Shown in pieces: positions 17,436-25,342 of a DNA stretch of 64,000 nucleotides. Each line of letters starts with the position of its first letter. Position 1 is the first letter of the stretch. A program made the position numbers and the translations under genes. Location: NCBI RefSeq assembly GCF_014161445.1, contig NZ_JABBXA010000011.1, positions 1 through 64,000 of the forward strand, written 5' to 3'. Source of the DNA: Microbispora sp. H13382. Lineage in GTDB: Bacteria; Actinomycetota; Actinomycetes; Streptosporangiales; Streptosporangiaceae. The notes beneath the pieces were generated by a model. It worked only from the letters and a program-made list of their open reading frames with translations, was not told the DNA's origin and did no database searches.

Positions 17436-18304
17436 ACGGGTTTGCTCCGCTCCCACATAGAGGTGAAGACCTGGTCGAAGACGGGAAACAGTCCGTCGGC
17501 GGCGGTGTTGTCGGTGATGACGAGCGTAGGTGAGTCGACTCCGCGGGCTGCCGGTAGGTAGGGCTGTACGACGCAGGTCGAGCCGTCCACGATCAGGATG
17601 TTGAAGCGGATCGTCTCGTCGTAGACGTGGATCTCTAGCCGTTCAGCGGCCTCGGGGTCGAGCCGGTCGCGGAGCCGGGTGAGCATGCTGATGTTGAGCG
17701 CCGTCAACGTCTGGAGGGTGCCGTCGGTGTAGTGCTCTTCGCGTTCGCGGGCCTTGATGGCCTCGCCCTTGGGGTCCAGGAACAGGCAGCGGATGCGGGT
17801 GCCGTTCTCAAGTAGCCGGGTGAGCTGGTGGTCGGGGTAGCTCTGGCAGATCACATTGAGCGATAGGCCGCAGGCGTTGATCTCCTTGGCGTCGTCGAAC
17901 AGGGACGCGGGCGGGTAGGCGGCGCTGAACGCGGACCGGCTGCTGAAGACGGCCGTCACGTCGGCGAAGCGGGCGTCCTCGCACGGGTCGGGCGCGGGAG
18001 CGGTGTTGTCTTGGGTGCTCCTCGGTGCCGGTACTGCCGCTGCCGCTGCGGTTTCGGCGGAGAACAACTCCTGGGCGGTCAGGCCGGGGAACATCGCCTC
18101 CAGGACCCGGCAGTGATCGGCGTAGGGCAGGCCCTTGAGTTCGCCGGACAGCCAGCGGTGGAGCTGGGCGCGGCTGGGCCACCTGCCCGCGAGGGCGGGG
18201 TCGACCTTCTTGGCGGCCTTGTCGTACTCGCGGCAGAAGGTGCTGTAGGTCTGCCAGTGGCGCTGGCGTAGGAGCGACTTCAGCATGATCGGTTGCTCGG
18301 TCAT
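17432..18304 (-). CDS. DUF5919-type regulator with N-terminal helix-turn-helix
   Basis: A 290-residue protein. The N-terminal 90 residues look like a cro/XRE-style DNA-binding domain (RWPSRAQLHRWLSGELKGLPYADHCRVLE). A low-complexity Ala/Pro linker follows, then a C-terminal domain of about 170 residues beginning DARFADVTAVFSSRSAF, with GTRIRCLFLDPKGEAIKARE and FNILIVDGSTCVVQPYLPA. This matches the DUF5919 (PLD-like fold, no HKD motif) proteins of actinobacteria. ATG 18304 or 18307 follows GAGGGCG. It is divergent from the small CxxC gene and coupled to the IMPase gene. It probably senses a ligand and regulates the pair. Confidence 0.75.
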   Translation of the reverse strand: MTEQPIMLKSLLRQRHWQTYSTFCREYDKAAKKVDPALAGRWPSRAQLHRWLSGELKGLPYADHCRVLEAMFPGLTAQELFSAETAAAAAVPAPRSTQDNTAPAPDPCEDARFADVTAVFSSRSAFSAAYPPASLFDDAKEINACGLSLNVICQSYPDHQLTRLLENGTRIRCLFLDPKGEAIKAREREEHYTDGTLQTLTALNISMLTRLRDRLDPEAAERLEIHVYDETIRFNILIVDGSTCVVQPYLPAARGVDSPTLVITDNTAADGLFPVFDQVFTSMWERSKPV

Positions 18305-18461
18305 CATCCGCGCCCTCGGGGTTGGGGAGCCCTTGTAGGCCCAGGTTAACCAGGGATGCGGATCACGGGGAGACAAAGACGAGACGAAGCGAGACAGGAC
18401 GCGCCCAGGCGGGACATGCACGCGGTCGAGACGCGACAGGCCGCCGGGCAATCGTTGGATC

Positions 18462-18626
18462 ATGGCTGGTCAGTGTGGGTTGTGCGGAGGGCGGGGCTGG
18501 AAATACGCCAGTCCCCGGCGCGGTGTCGTCGCGGCCGAACAAGGGGCCGGCGAGACCGTGGCGGGTGAGCGGGTCACGGTCGAGTGCCTGGGCTGCCAGG
18601 GCTCCGGCATGGTGCCGGAGGAGTGA
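18462..18626 (+). CDS. Small CxxC zinc-ribbon-like protein (54 aa)
   Basis: ATG 18462 to TGA 18626 gives a 54-residue protein with two CxxC pairs set in DnaJ-like surroundings: QCGLCGGRGWKY near the start and CLGCQGSGMV near the end, a probable single zinc site. The stop overlaps the ribosome-binding region of the next gene, so the reading frame is part of a tight plus-strand operon. Function unknown; small zinc-ribbon proteins are frequent in pSAM2-type elements. Confidence 0.7.
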   Translation: MAGQCGLCGGRGWKYASPRRGVVAAEQGAGETVAGERVTVECLGCQGSGMVPEE

Positions 18627-18631
18627 GGCCG

Positions 18632-18991
18632 ATGGCTACCCGCTGGCTCGACCAGATCGCATCTCCTTCGCTGCCGCCCGAGGTGCCGCTGACCGCTGAG
18701 CGCGCGGCCGGGCTGCTGTCCGCCGAGTTGTCCATCGGGCACGGCATCCCCACTGACGTTCATGCCGGACACGGCGTGGCGTTCCTGTCGGTCTGGGTTG
18801 ACCTGCTCGTGTGGACCAACGGCCGGTGGTTCCGCTGGTCGACAGGGCGGCGCTCGGCCAGCGGCCGACTCGTGTTCGCCTTCGCCCCCGTGCACGACAT
18901 CGTCACCACCGCTCGGCGGGTGGCCCTGCTGCGGGAGGAGTTGCGCCGCACGCACCCCTACTCCCGGTACATCGAGGACGGCGGCGCATGA
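18632..18991 (+). CDS. Hypothetical protein of the AICE accessory operon
   Basis: A 119-residue protein from ATG 18632, preceded by GGAGGAG. It is predicted soluble, with a central strand pair (VAFLSVWVDLLVWTNGRWFRW) and a C-terminal helix (TTARRVALLREELRRTHP). I do not recognise a family with confidence. Its stop overlaps the next start by four bases (ATGA). It sits between the CxxC protein and the GntR repressor. Confidence 0.65.
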   Translation: MATRWLDQIASPSLPPEVPLTAERAAGLLSAELSIGHGIPTDVHAGHGVAFLSVWVDLLVWTNGRWFRWSTGRRSASGRLVFAFAPVHDIVTTARRVALLREELRRTHPYSRYIEDGGA

Positions 18992-19305
18992 CCGCCCGGC
19001 ATCTGAGTCCACACCTGCCGCGCCCCCAGGCCGACGCCGAAGCACTCGTATGGTTCGCTCCCATGCCCACCAGCCGAGAGCTCGTTTTGGCCTGGACCTG
19101 CGACTGCCTGGCGATCTTCTTCGAGCTGATCCAGTCGGGCGGGGTCGCCTTCATCAGGAAGACGATCCAGGACGAGCGTGCGCCGGTGATCGCCGAGACG
19201 CACCGGTGGCCGCTGCGACAAGCATGGCTCACCTGGGCGGCGATGCTGGCCGGTCAGGTGCGGGTGAACGGGCGCGGCGGCGTGGTCGAGTCCTCAGGGC
19301 AGTGA
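18988..19305 (+). CDS. Hypothetical protein of the AICE accessory operon
   Basis: A 105-residue protein, ATG 18988 overlapping the previous stop. Hydrophobic and aromatic helices (LVLAWTCDCLAIFFELIQ; AWLTWAAMLAGQV) are interrupted by charged residues, so it is probably soluble or peripheral rather than a true membrane protein. No known motif is seen. The next gene, the GntR repressor, begins 100 bases downstream behind its own operator, so this is probably the last gene of its operon. Confidence 0.6.
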   Translation: MTARHLSPHLPRPQADAEALVWFAPMPTSRELVLAWTCDCLAIFFELIQSGGVAFIRKTIQDERAPVIAETHRWPLRQAWLTWAAMLAGQVRVNGRGGVVESSGQ

Positions 19306-19376
19306 GGAAACTCCCGCGCCGTCGCGCCTTCAGCTTTCCACGGGGCAGACAGAATCAGGACGGATAGCTAAGCTGA

Positions 19377-19391
19377 CGACAAGTCGAGTTG
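19377..19391 (+). promoter_or_regulatory. Operator in front of the GntR gene
   Basis: CGACAAGTCGAGTTG occurs here and, as its exact reverse complement, at 20739-20753 upstream of pra. It lies 14 bases before the GntR start, just after a possible TAGCTA -10 box (19367-19372). The shared 15-bp word at both places points to autorepression by the GntR protein. Confidence 0.7.
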
Positions 19392-19404
19392 TAGGGAAGT
19401 CGTC

Positions 19405-20136
19405 ATGTCGTCCGAAGAGTACGCCCCGCCGAAGTACGCGCAGATCGTCCAGGCCATCCGGCGACGCATCGCGGACGGCACCTATCCTCCCGGCTCGCTC
19501 CTGCCGTCGGAGACGCAACTCATCAACGAGTTTCACGTCAGCCGGCCCACCGTCGTTCGCGCTCTCCAAGTGCTCCAGCTTCGGGGCGTGATCGAGCGCG
19601 AGCACGGCAAAGGCTCCTTCGTGAAGACCACGCCGCCGGCCGCAGCTGAGGAAGCCTCCCGACCCGGCCGGGCCGTACTCGACCGGGCGGAAGCCGACGA
19701 GAACGGGTGCCCGGTAAGCGTCGGTGAGCACCCGGCCCCCGCGAGCGTCGCCAAGCTCCTCGGCATCGCCGAGAAGTCGCCGGTCATGATGCGACGCGTC
19801 CTGTTCCGCGATGCTGACCGGCCGGTCGACCTCGTCACCATCTGGTGCCCGGTGGAACTGGCCGAAGGTACCGACCTGGGCCAGTCTGAACCGCTCACCG
19901 CCGGCATCCGGCAGCATCTCCAGCACACCAAGGGCCTCAAGCTCGAACACGTCGCGGAACGGCTCAGCGCACGGCACCCCTCAGCGGAAGAAGCCAAACT
20001 CCTGGAACTCCGTAAGACCGCACCCGTCCTCGGCGTGCTGGCCAGCGTCTACAACGGCGGCGGGCGACCCGCCCTCATCGTGGACCTGGTCCTCCCCGGC
20101 GACCTGCACGAACTGGAAGACGCCTACTCCCTCTGA
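19405..20136 (+). CDS. GntR/HutC-type repressor of the AICE (KorSA-like)
   Basis: A 243-residue regulator. The N-terminal winged helix has the GntR signature (YAQIVQAIRRRIADGTYPPG, LPSETQLINEFHVSRPTV, LQLRGVIEREHGKGSFV). The C-terminal UTRA effector domain runs from about residue 85 (AEKSPVMMRRVLF ... VLASVYNGGGRPALIVDLVLP). In pSAM2 a GntR repressor, KorSA, holds pra silent, and this gene has the same position and neighbours. The 15-bp operator word before its own start and before pra supports that role. Its 3' end overlaps the convergent Imm21 gene by 13 bases. The ligand is unknown. Confidence 0.85.
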   Translation: MSSEEYAPPKYAQIVQAIRRRIADGTYPPGSLLPSETQLINEFHVSRPTVVRALQVLQLRGVIEREHGKGSFVKTTPPAAAEEASRPGRAVLDRAEADENGCPVSVGEHPAPASVAKLLGIAEKSPVMMRRVLFRDADRPVDLVTIWCPVELAEGTDLGQSEPLTAGIRQHLQHTKGLKLEHVAERLSARHPSAEEAKLLELRKTAPVLGVLASVYNGGGRPALIVDLVLPGDLHELEDAYSL

Positions 20137-20699
20137 GCTGCAGCGGCTGCGGACAGGTTCAGCCGTACGAGCACAATCTGCTCTTCTGGCAGTTCGACGT
20201 AAGCGGCTCGGACCTTGTACTGGCCGGGTATCAGGTCGATCCACAGATGGTCCTCGGATGTGACGTCCTCATGCCCGTAAACGGAGTCGAAGAGAATCAA
20301 CGGCTCTTCCACCGTCCACGTCACCTCTTCGTCCTCAGGCACGGTACCCGCATCGATGATCTCGACGACCGCCTTCGCGAGGGCGCTCGCCTCCTGCGCG
20401 TAGCGTTCGGCTGATCGCGTCTGTACCCATTGGATGATCACGTTTCTTTCCGGCAGGTAGGTCGTAGTGCCGAGTACGCCTGCCACGACCAACGATTGGG
20501 ACGGGCCGACGTCGATCAGCCCGATGTACGACTGGACGGAGCAGGCACGGCCGTAGTCGCCTTCGTCCTCGGGGTAGTTCCTGGGTGTTCCGTGCCAGTA
20601 CGGGAGTGCTGACTGCGGCACGAGGATGTGCGGGCCGCCCAAGGTGCTCACCCACGTGAGGCCGCTGGATTCCGCCTGCTTCGGGTCATTTGCGGTCAT
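20124..20699 (-). CDS. Imm21-family immunity-like protein
   Basis: A 191-residue protein. TWVSTLGGPHILVPQSALPYW, DYGRACSVQSYIGLIDVG, LVVAGVLGTTTYLPE and the C-terminal GQYKVRAAYVEL follow the pattern of the Imm21 family, predicted immunity proteins of polymorphic toxin systems. ATG 20699 is chosen because upstream frame to 20867 crosses the pra promoter. No cognate toxin gene is nearby. It is transcribed against its neighbours and its promoter region faces the pra promoter, so the GntR operators could control both. It may be a morphon or an exclusion-like factor instead of an immunity protein. Confidence 0.65.
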   Translation of the reverse strand: MTANDPKQAESSGLTWVSTLGGPHILVPQSALPYWHGTPRNYPEDEGDYGRACSVQSYIGLIDVGPSQSLVVAGVLGTTTYLPERNVIIQWVQTRSAERYAQEASALAKAVVEIIDAGTVPEDEEVTWTVEEPLILFDSVYGHEDVTSEDHLWIDLIPGQYKVRAAYVELPEEQIVLVRLNLSAAAAAQRE

Positions 20700-20738
20700 G
20701 CCGCTGAGCGTACGCAGGCAACACGCCAAGATTCTCAG

Positions 20739-20806
20739 CAACTCGACTTGTCGAGTACGGAGAAGGTGGGTACTCTCAAGACAGCTCGACAATACGAGTT
20801 GTCGAG
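20739..20806 (+). promoter_or_regulatory. pra promoter bracketed by two GntR operators
   Basis: A -35 box TTGTCG (20748-20753) and a -10 box TACTCT (20771-20776) are 17 bases apart. The -35 box lies inside operator 1 (20739-20753, reverse complement of the word before the GntR gene). Operator 2 is the palindrome-like CTCGACAATACGAGTTGTCGAG core at 20785-20806, just at the expected transcription start. Binding at either site would block RNA polymerase. Confidence 0.7.
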
Positions 20807-20829
20807 AAAGCGAGAGAAGGAGATGTCTC

Positions 20830-21246
20830 ATGGCACTACAAGGACCCATCCCAGTGACCTTCGACATGGTCTTCCCCCACGGCTGCTACGTCGTCGGGGA
20901 AGTCGAGCAGGTCAAGGACTTCGACGCATCGACCAACGGCCGGTTCGTCCAGGCGCGGGACAAGCAGACGGGAGAACTCGTCTGGCAGGTCGCCGTGATG
21001 GACGCCGACCCGACCCTGAAGCCCGCGCAGAAGACGGTGGCTGTCAAGATCCTGGCCCCCGTCCAGCCGGCGCCGCCGGCCCCCATGGCGGGCCTGCCGT
21101 TCACGCCCGTGGAGTTCGACGGGATCAGCGTCACGCCGTACGTCAACCAGGCGGGTCGTCTGGCCTACTCGATCCGGGTGCGGGAGATGCGGGCTCCCCG
21201 CACTGTCGGTGGCCGGGCTGCTGCTCAGGCGAAGGACGCGGCATGA
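20830..21246 (+). CDS. pra: Pra-like activator of replication, integration and excision
   Basis: A 138-residue protein matching the AICE activator family known from pSAM2 Pra. The N-terminal part has IPVTFDMVFPHGCYVVGEVE, then FVQARDKQTGELVWQVAVMD and PFTPVEFDGISVTPYV, with a basic C-terminal tail. In pSAM2, Pra turns on the rep-xis-int operon and is itself repressed by the GntR protein. ATG 20830 follows AGAAGGAG. The stop overlaps the start of the next gene (ATGA), opening a long plus-strand operon down to the integrase. The molecular mechanism of Pra is not evident from sequence. Confidence 0.85.
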   Translation: MALQGPIPVTFDMVFPHGCYVVGEVEQVKDFDASTNGRFVQARDKQTGELVWQVAVMDADPTLKPAQKTVAVKILAPVQPAPPAPMAGLPFTPVEFDGISVTPYVNQAGRLAYSIRVREMRAPRTVGGRAAAQAKDAA

Positions 21247-21521
21247 CGGGGCGGCGTACCGTGCCGCCGGTCAGCACGATCAACCTCAAGACCGGGCCGG
21301 GCGCGTCGGCGGCCAACCATCCGTACCCGCAGCGGTCGCCCGTCCTCGGGCTGGTCTTCGGCGGCGTCCAGGTGCTCGTCACCACCTCCGCCGGAGACCG
21401 AATCACCGTCGATGACCTGGAGTTCGCCCGCTGCCTGGCGCGTGAGGCGGCCTCGTTCGCCCGATCGGTGGAGCGGATGTTCCACGGTCTCCCGAACGGT
21501 GAGGGGGTGGCGGTCCGATGA
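21243..21521 (+). CDS. Hypothetical protein of the AICE operon
   Basis: A 92-residue protein coupled to pra by an ATGA overlap and to the next gene by another. The middle is strand-rich (VLGLVFGGVQVLVTTSAGDRITV) and the end is a helix (DDLEFARCLAREAASFARSVERMF). It shares this layout with the 109-aa product of the next gene (strands, then a helix with ADCERM), so the two may be distant paralogues. No function is assigned. Confidence 0.65.
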   Translation: MTGRRTVPPVSTINLKTGPGASAANHPYPQRSPVLGLVFGGVQVLVTTSAGDRITVDDLEFARCLAREAASFARSVERMFHGLPNGEGVAVR

Positions 21522-21847
21522 CGCCGGATGCCTACACCTACCTCACCATCGCCATCACCTCGGACGAGCGGCCACGCGTGAACGTCGGGTTCTACACCCC
21601 CGGCCTTCGCGCCGACGTTCGAAAGCTGGAGTCGGGGCGGCCGTACCTGGTCCTGGAGTCCGACGAGGCGTATGTCTCGGTCTCCACGACCGGGGCCGGA
21701 CCGGCCACCGCGAACGATGTGGAGACCGCCCGGCGCATCTTCGATGCTGCCGCCCGGTACCTGGCCGACTGCGAGCGCATGCACGCCGAGCAGGTGGCCG
21801 ACTCCGACCAGCTCGCCCTTCCCGTCGTCGGCGAGACGGCGGCCTGA
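21518..21847 (+). CDS. Hypothetical protein of the AICE operon
   Basis: A 109-residue protein, ATG 21518 overlapping the previous stop. N-terminal strands (YTYLTIAITSDERPRVNVGFY; YVSVSTTGAG) are followed by an amphipathic helix (DVETARRIFDAAARYLADCERM). No cysteines or catalytic motifs form a pattern. It precedes traSA with an 87-bp gap that has no clear terminator, so it is probably co-transcribed with it. Confidence 0.65.
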   Translation: MTPDAYTYLTIAITSDERPRVNVGFYTPGLRADVRKLESGRPYLVLESDEAYVSVSTTGAGPATANDVETARRIFDAAARYLADCERMHAEQVADSDQLALPVVGETAA

Positions 21848-21934
21848 GATGCAAGCGGGGCCGCAGGAAGCGGCAACTTCCGGCGGCCCCTCAACTCTCC
21901 CTGACTGCGAAATCACGAGAGGACACGAAGTCTA

Positions 21935-23356
21935 ATGTTCCGAAAACTGCCTGGCGACGAGGCGCGTAACCTCGTCTCCACCACGCCAGACACGGCCGTG
22001 GTCTTCCGCCCGGCCGTCATGCAGACCCCCGCCATCGTCACCATCGTGATCTGGCTGTCGCGGCTCGTCGCGGGCTTGGTCCGCCTGGTCGTGCGGCATC
22101 CGGTCGCGGTGGCCGTCCCGGTCGGCCTCGGGGTGATCTGGACCCTGTACGGCTGGCGCCTGGCCCTGGTCATGGCCGGATTCCTACCCTCGGCGGGCCT
22201 GCCCTGGGCGCTGCTGGATCGCGCCTCGTTCCTAAGGTTGGTCGGCTGGCCCCTGCTGGCCTGGTGGCGGCTCGTCGCCGTCTACCGGCGGCACTGGCAA
22301 CCCGTGATGGTCGTCTCCGGCCTCGGACGGCACATCCGGGGACGCGACTACCTGCCCCGCCTGATGCGGGTGGAGTGTGACGGCTGGGCCGACCGCGTGA
22401 GCGTGAAGATGCTCAACGGCCAGGCCGTCACCGACTGGGCCGACCGCATCGAGCACCTGGCCCACGGCTTCGGCTCCCCCTCCTGCCGCGTCGCCGTCGC
22501 TCGGGCCGGGCGGCTCGTGCTCACCTTCCCCCGGCGCGACCCCCTCGCTGAACCCCTGCCCGCCGTCCCTGTCCCTGAGGTTGCCTCGGTGGGGCCGGTC
22601 GAGATCGGACGGTGCGAGGACGGCACACCGCTGCGGCTCAAGGTCCACGGCACGCACGTCCTGATCGCGGGCGCGACCGGGGCGGGCAAAGGCTCCTACC
22701 TGTGGTCGACAATCCGCGGCCTGCTTCCCGCGATGCGGGCGGGCCTGGTGCAGGTGTGGGCGCTCGACCCCAAGCGGATGGAACTGTCCTTCGGCCGCGC
22801 CCTCTTTGGCAGTCGGTACGCAGCTGATCCGAAGGAGTGCGCCGACCTGCTCGATGAGGCCGTGTGCGTGATGCAGGAGCGGGCCGACCGGTTCGCCGGC
22901 CTCCAGCGCTCCCACACCCCCACGCCCCCTGACCCGTTCGTCCTGGTGCTCGTCGACGAGGTGGCATTCCTGACCGCCTACCAGCCCGACAAGCAACTTC
23001 GCCAGCGGATCACGGCGGCCCTGGCCACGCTCACCACCCAGGGCCGGGCGGTCGGCGTCGGGGTCATGGCCGCACTCCAGGACCCCCGCAAGGAGGTCAT
23101 GAACATCCGCAACCTGTTCCCCGACAAGATCGCGCTCCGTCTCGATGAGTCCGAACAGGTGGACATGGTCCTCGGCGACGGAGCCCGCGACCGGGGCGCA
23201 CTGGCCGACCACATCTCACCGGTCCCCGAGCTGGGCGCGGGCGTCGGCTACGTCCGGCTGGAGACCTCCCCTGATCCGGTTCGCGTGCGCGCGGCCTACG
23301 TCTCCGACACCGACATCCGGGCGATGGTCGCCGAGTTCGCGGGGGAGGGCCGATGA
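21935..23356 (+). CDS. traSA: FtsK/SpoIIIE-type DNA translocase for conjugal transfer (TraSA-like)
   Basis: A 473-residue protein that, as in other mycelial actinomycete elements, should move double-stranded DNA between hyphae as a hexameric pump. Two hydrophobic segments near the N terminus (about residues 35-80: IVTIVIWLSRLVAGLVRLVV and VAVAVPVGLGVIWTLYGW) anchor it in the membrane. The motor domain has Walker A GATGAGKGS and Walker B FVLVLVDEVAF, with TTQGRAVGVGVMAALQDPRK typical of FtsK-like proteins. The C terminus lacks an obvious gamma-like winged helix but ends in VSDTDIRAMVAEFAGEG, which often follows one. ATG 21935 follows GAGAGGA. The stop overlaps the next start. Confidence 0.9.
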   Translation: MFRKLPGDEARNLVSTTPDTAVVFRPAVMQTPAIVTIVIWLSRLVAGLVRLVVRHPVAVAVPVGLGVIWTLYGWRLALVMAGFLPSAGLPWALLDRASFLRLVGWPLLAWWRLVAVYRRHWQPVMVVSGLGRHIRGRDYLPRLMRVECDGWADRVSVKMLNGQAVTDWADRIEHLAHGFGSPSCRVAVARAGRLVLTFPRRDPLAEPLPAVPVPEVASVGPVEIGRCEDGTPLRLKVHGTHVLIAGATGAGKGSYLWSTIRGLLPAMRAGLVQVWALDPKRMELSFGRALFGSRYAADPKECADLLDEAVCVMQERADRFAGLQRSHTPTPPDPFVLVLVDEVAFLTAYQPDKQLRQRITAALATLTTQGRAVGVGVMAALQDPRKEVMNIRNLFPDKIALRLDESEQVDMVLGDGARDRGALADHISPVPELGAGVGYVRLETSPDPVRVRAAYVSDTDIRAMVAEFAGEGR

Positions 23357-23535
23357 TGCGCCTGGCTCACATCCTCGACGGCCTACGTTGCTCGGGCTGC
23401 GGTGCCCTCGATGTCCTGTGGCTCGACCCCGTGCGCGGGATCGTCGAGTGCCACGAGTGCGGTGAGAAGGCCACCGTCATCGTTGACGGCCTCGACCTGG
23501 TCGATGCCCTCGACGGGTGCGGAGGTGACTGGTGA
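23353..23535 (+). CDS. Small two-CxxC zinc-ribbon protein between traSA and repSA
   Basis: A 60-residue protein with CSGCGALDVLWLDP and VECHECGEKATVIVDG, that is, two CxxC pairs about 25 residues apart as in a zinc ribbon. It overlaps traSA (ATGA) and repSA (GTGA), so it is translated as part of the same message. Proteins of this size at this place in pSAM2-type elements have been called Spd-like or simply unknown; no membrane segment is present, so a spread function is doubtful. It may be a DNA-binding accessory to replication. Confidence 0.7.
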   Translation: MMRLAHILDGLRCSGCGALDVLWLDPVRGIVECHECGEKATVIVDGLDLVDALDGCGGDW

Positions 23536-25148
23536 CCAACCCGCACGACCGCTCGACCCCTCGCGCGGTGCGGATGACACAGCCCCTCGCCCGTGAGGTC
23601 GTGGAAGAGATCGCCAAGCAGTACGGCGTGTGCATCCGCCCGGTGCCGCTCCGGCGGCAGGACATCCTCACCGGACAGGTTGAGGTCATCGACGTCCCCT
23701 GCGGAGCAACGCTGGAGAACAAGTGCCCGCCGTGCGCCAAGCGCAACCGGCAACTCCGGCGGGCGCAGTGCCGGGAGGGCTGGCACCTTGACCACGAGCC
23801 GGTCAACCTGCCCGACAACGCCGACGACTATCAGCGGCATCTCGTGGAGCTGCGGGCCGACGCCCAAGCCTGGCGGGATGAGGTGGAAAAGGCCGGCGGC
23901 GACACCACCGACCTGGACGCCGCGATCGTCGAGTTGGACGAGGAGATCAACCGGGCGGGGATGCGCGGGAACGTCCTCGGCCGTACCTCCGGCAAGCGCT
24001 CGCGGTCCACGAAGCGGCGGCAGGATGCTCCGGATCTGCCCAAGCGGCAGATGACCAAGACGACGCTCGGGCGGACCTTCACTGGCTCGGACGGCAAGAC
24101 CTACCGGCCGTCGATGTTCGTCACGCTCACCCTGCCCTCCTACGGGCGGGTGCTGGAGGGGGCTCCGCTCGACCCGGACCGGTACGACTACGCGCGGGCG
24201 GCCCGGGATGCGCTGCACTTCTCCAAGCTGGTGGACCGCTTCGTGCAGAACCTTCGCCGGGTGGCCGGGTACGACGTGCAGTACTTCGCCACCGTCGAGC
24301 CTCAGAAGCGGCTCGCGCCGCATCTGCATATGGCGATCCGCGGCACCCTGCCCCGTGCGGAGCTGCGGCAGATCATTGCCGCGACCTATCACCAGGTGTG
24401 GTGGCCCTCGACCGATGTGGTGCGGTTCGAGGGTGACCACGTGCCGGTCTGGGAGGACGGGGCCGGCTACCTCGACCCCGACACCGGGGAGGTCCTGCCG
24501 ACCTGGGCACAGGCCCTCGACTCTCTTGACGCCGACGAGGACGCCGAACCCCTGCACGTGCTCCGCTTCGGCGACCAGGCCGACATCCAGAGCGTGCTCG
24601 CCGGAACGCCGGACGCCGACCAGCTCATCCAGTACCTCTCCAAATACTTGACCAAGTCCCTCGGTGACGCCCTCGGCACCGACGACCCCCGCCGCAAGGC
24701 ACACGCCGAAAGGCTGCTGGAGGCCCTGCGGTTCGAACCGTGCTCACCGACCTGCCCGAACTGGCTGCGCTACGGGATCCAGCCCAAGGGCGCCAAACCG
24801 GGGATGGCTCCCGGCCGGTGCAAGGGCAAGGCGCACAAGCCGGACCACCTCGGCTACGCGGGCCGACGCGTCCTGGTTTCAAGGAAGTGGTCGAACAAGA
24901 CCCTCACGGAGCACAAGCAGGACCGGCGTACCTGGGTCCTGGAAGCGCTCGGCGTCGAAGACGAGCCGGTCGACCCACACCGCTACCTCTGGAAGCCGGT
25001 CAAGCCCGGTGATCCCGAACTCGCCCCGATCGGCGTCCGGCTGCTCCGCTCGGTGCATGAGCGCCAGCGCTGGCGCAACCACATGAACCAACTCCAGGCA
25101 CTCGGAGACGGCCAAGATCTTTCGGCAACTGAAGGGAGGGCAGCGTGA
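23532..25148 (+). CDS. repSA: Rolling-circle replication initiator (RepSA-like)
   Basis: A 538-residue initiator of the pSAM2 RepSA type, which nicks the element at its double-strand origin once it has excised. A cysteine pair (ENKCPPCAKRNRQLRRAQC) lies near the N terminus. The metal-binding HUH-like motif is APHLHMAIRGT (about residue 265), and the candidate catalytic tyrosine motif is IQYLSKYLTKSLG (about 370). The C-terminal part has HTH-like SRKWSNKTLTEHKQDR. GTG 23532 overlaps the previous stop; the downstream stop overlaps xis. The double-strand origin itself I could not place with confidence. Confidence 0.85.
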   Translation: MTNPHDRSTPRAVRMTQPLAREVVEEIAKQYGVCIRPVPLRRQDILTGQVEVIDVPCGATLENKCPPCAKRNRQLRRAQCREGWHLDHEPVNLPDNADDYQRHLVELRADAQAWRDEVEKAGGDTTDLDAAIVELDEEINRAGMRGNVLGRTSGKRSRSTKRRQDAPDLPKRQMTKTTLGRTFTGSDGKTYRPSMFVTLTLPSYGRVLEGAPLDPDRYDYARAARDALHFSKLVDRFVQNLRRVAGYDVQYFATVEPQKRLAPHLHMAIRGTLPRAELRQIIAATYHQVWWPSTDVVRFEGDHVPVWEDGAGYLDPDTGEVLPTWAQALDSLDADEDAEPLHVLRFGDQADIQSVLAGTPDADQLIQYLSKYLTKSLGDALGTDDPRRKAHAERLLEALRFEPCSPTCPNWLRYGIQPKGAKPGMAPGRCKGKAHKPDHLGYAGRRVLVSRKWSNKTLTEHKQDRRTWVLEALGVEDEPVDPHRYLWKPVKPGDPELAPIGVRLLRSVHERQRWRNHMNQLQALGDGQDLSATEGRAA

Positions 25149-25342
25149 TGGACAGACTCTTCTACCGACCCAAAGACGCGGCGGTCGTCCTCGGCATGAG
25201 CCGTACGGCGGTCTTCCGGCTGATCAAGACCGGTGAGCTTCGCTCGGTGAAGTACGAGGGATATCGGCTGGTGCCTGCTGACGCTCTTCAGGAGTTCGCG
25301 CGGGCGCTCGAAGTGGGCTCGACGCCGGAAAGGGCGGCGTGA
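25148..25342 (+). CDS. xis: Excisionase-like helix-turn-helix protein (Xis)
   Basis: A 64-residue protein of the excisionase/MerR-like HTH_17 family: [52 protein letters not shown]. Such proteins bend DNA at the element ends and push the integrase toward excision. The GTG at 25145 is also in frame; ATG 25148 sits inside the GTGATG junction with repSA. The stop codon overlaps the integrase start (TGATG), so xis and int are coupled. Confidence 0.85.
   Translation: MDRLFYRPKDAAVVLGMSRTAVFRLIKTGELRSVKYEGYRLVPADALQEFARALEVGSTPERAA

Noticed and set aside
22232..23212. Minus-strand frame of 326 codons
   Set aside because: Shadow of the FtsK-like gene; histidine/glycine-rich low-complexity translation.
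23367..24704. Minus-strand frame of 445 codons
   Set aside because: Shadow of repSA; codon positions and family motifs support only the plus strand.
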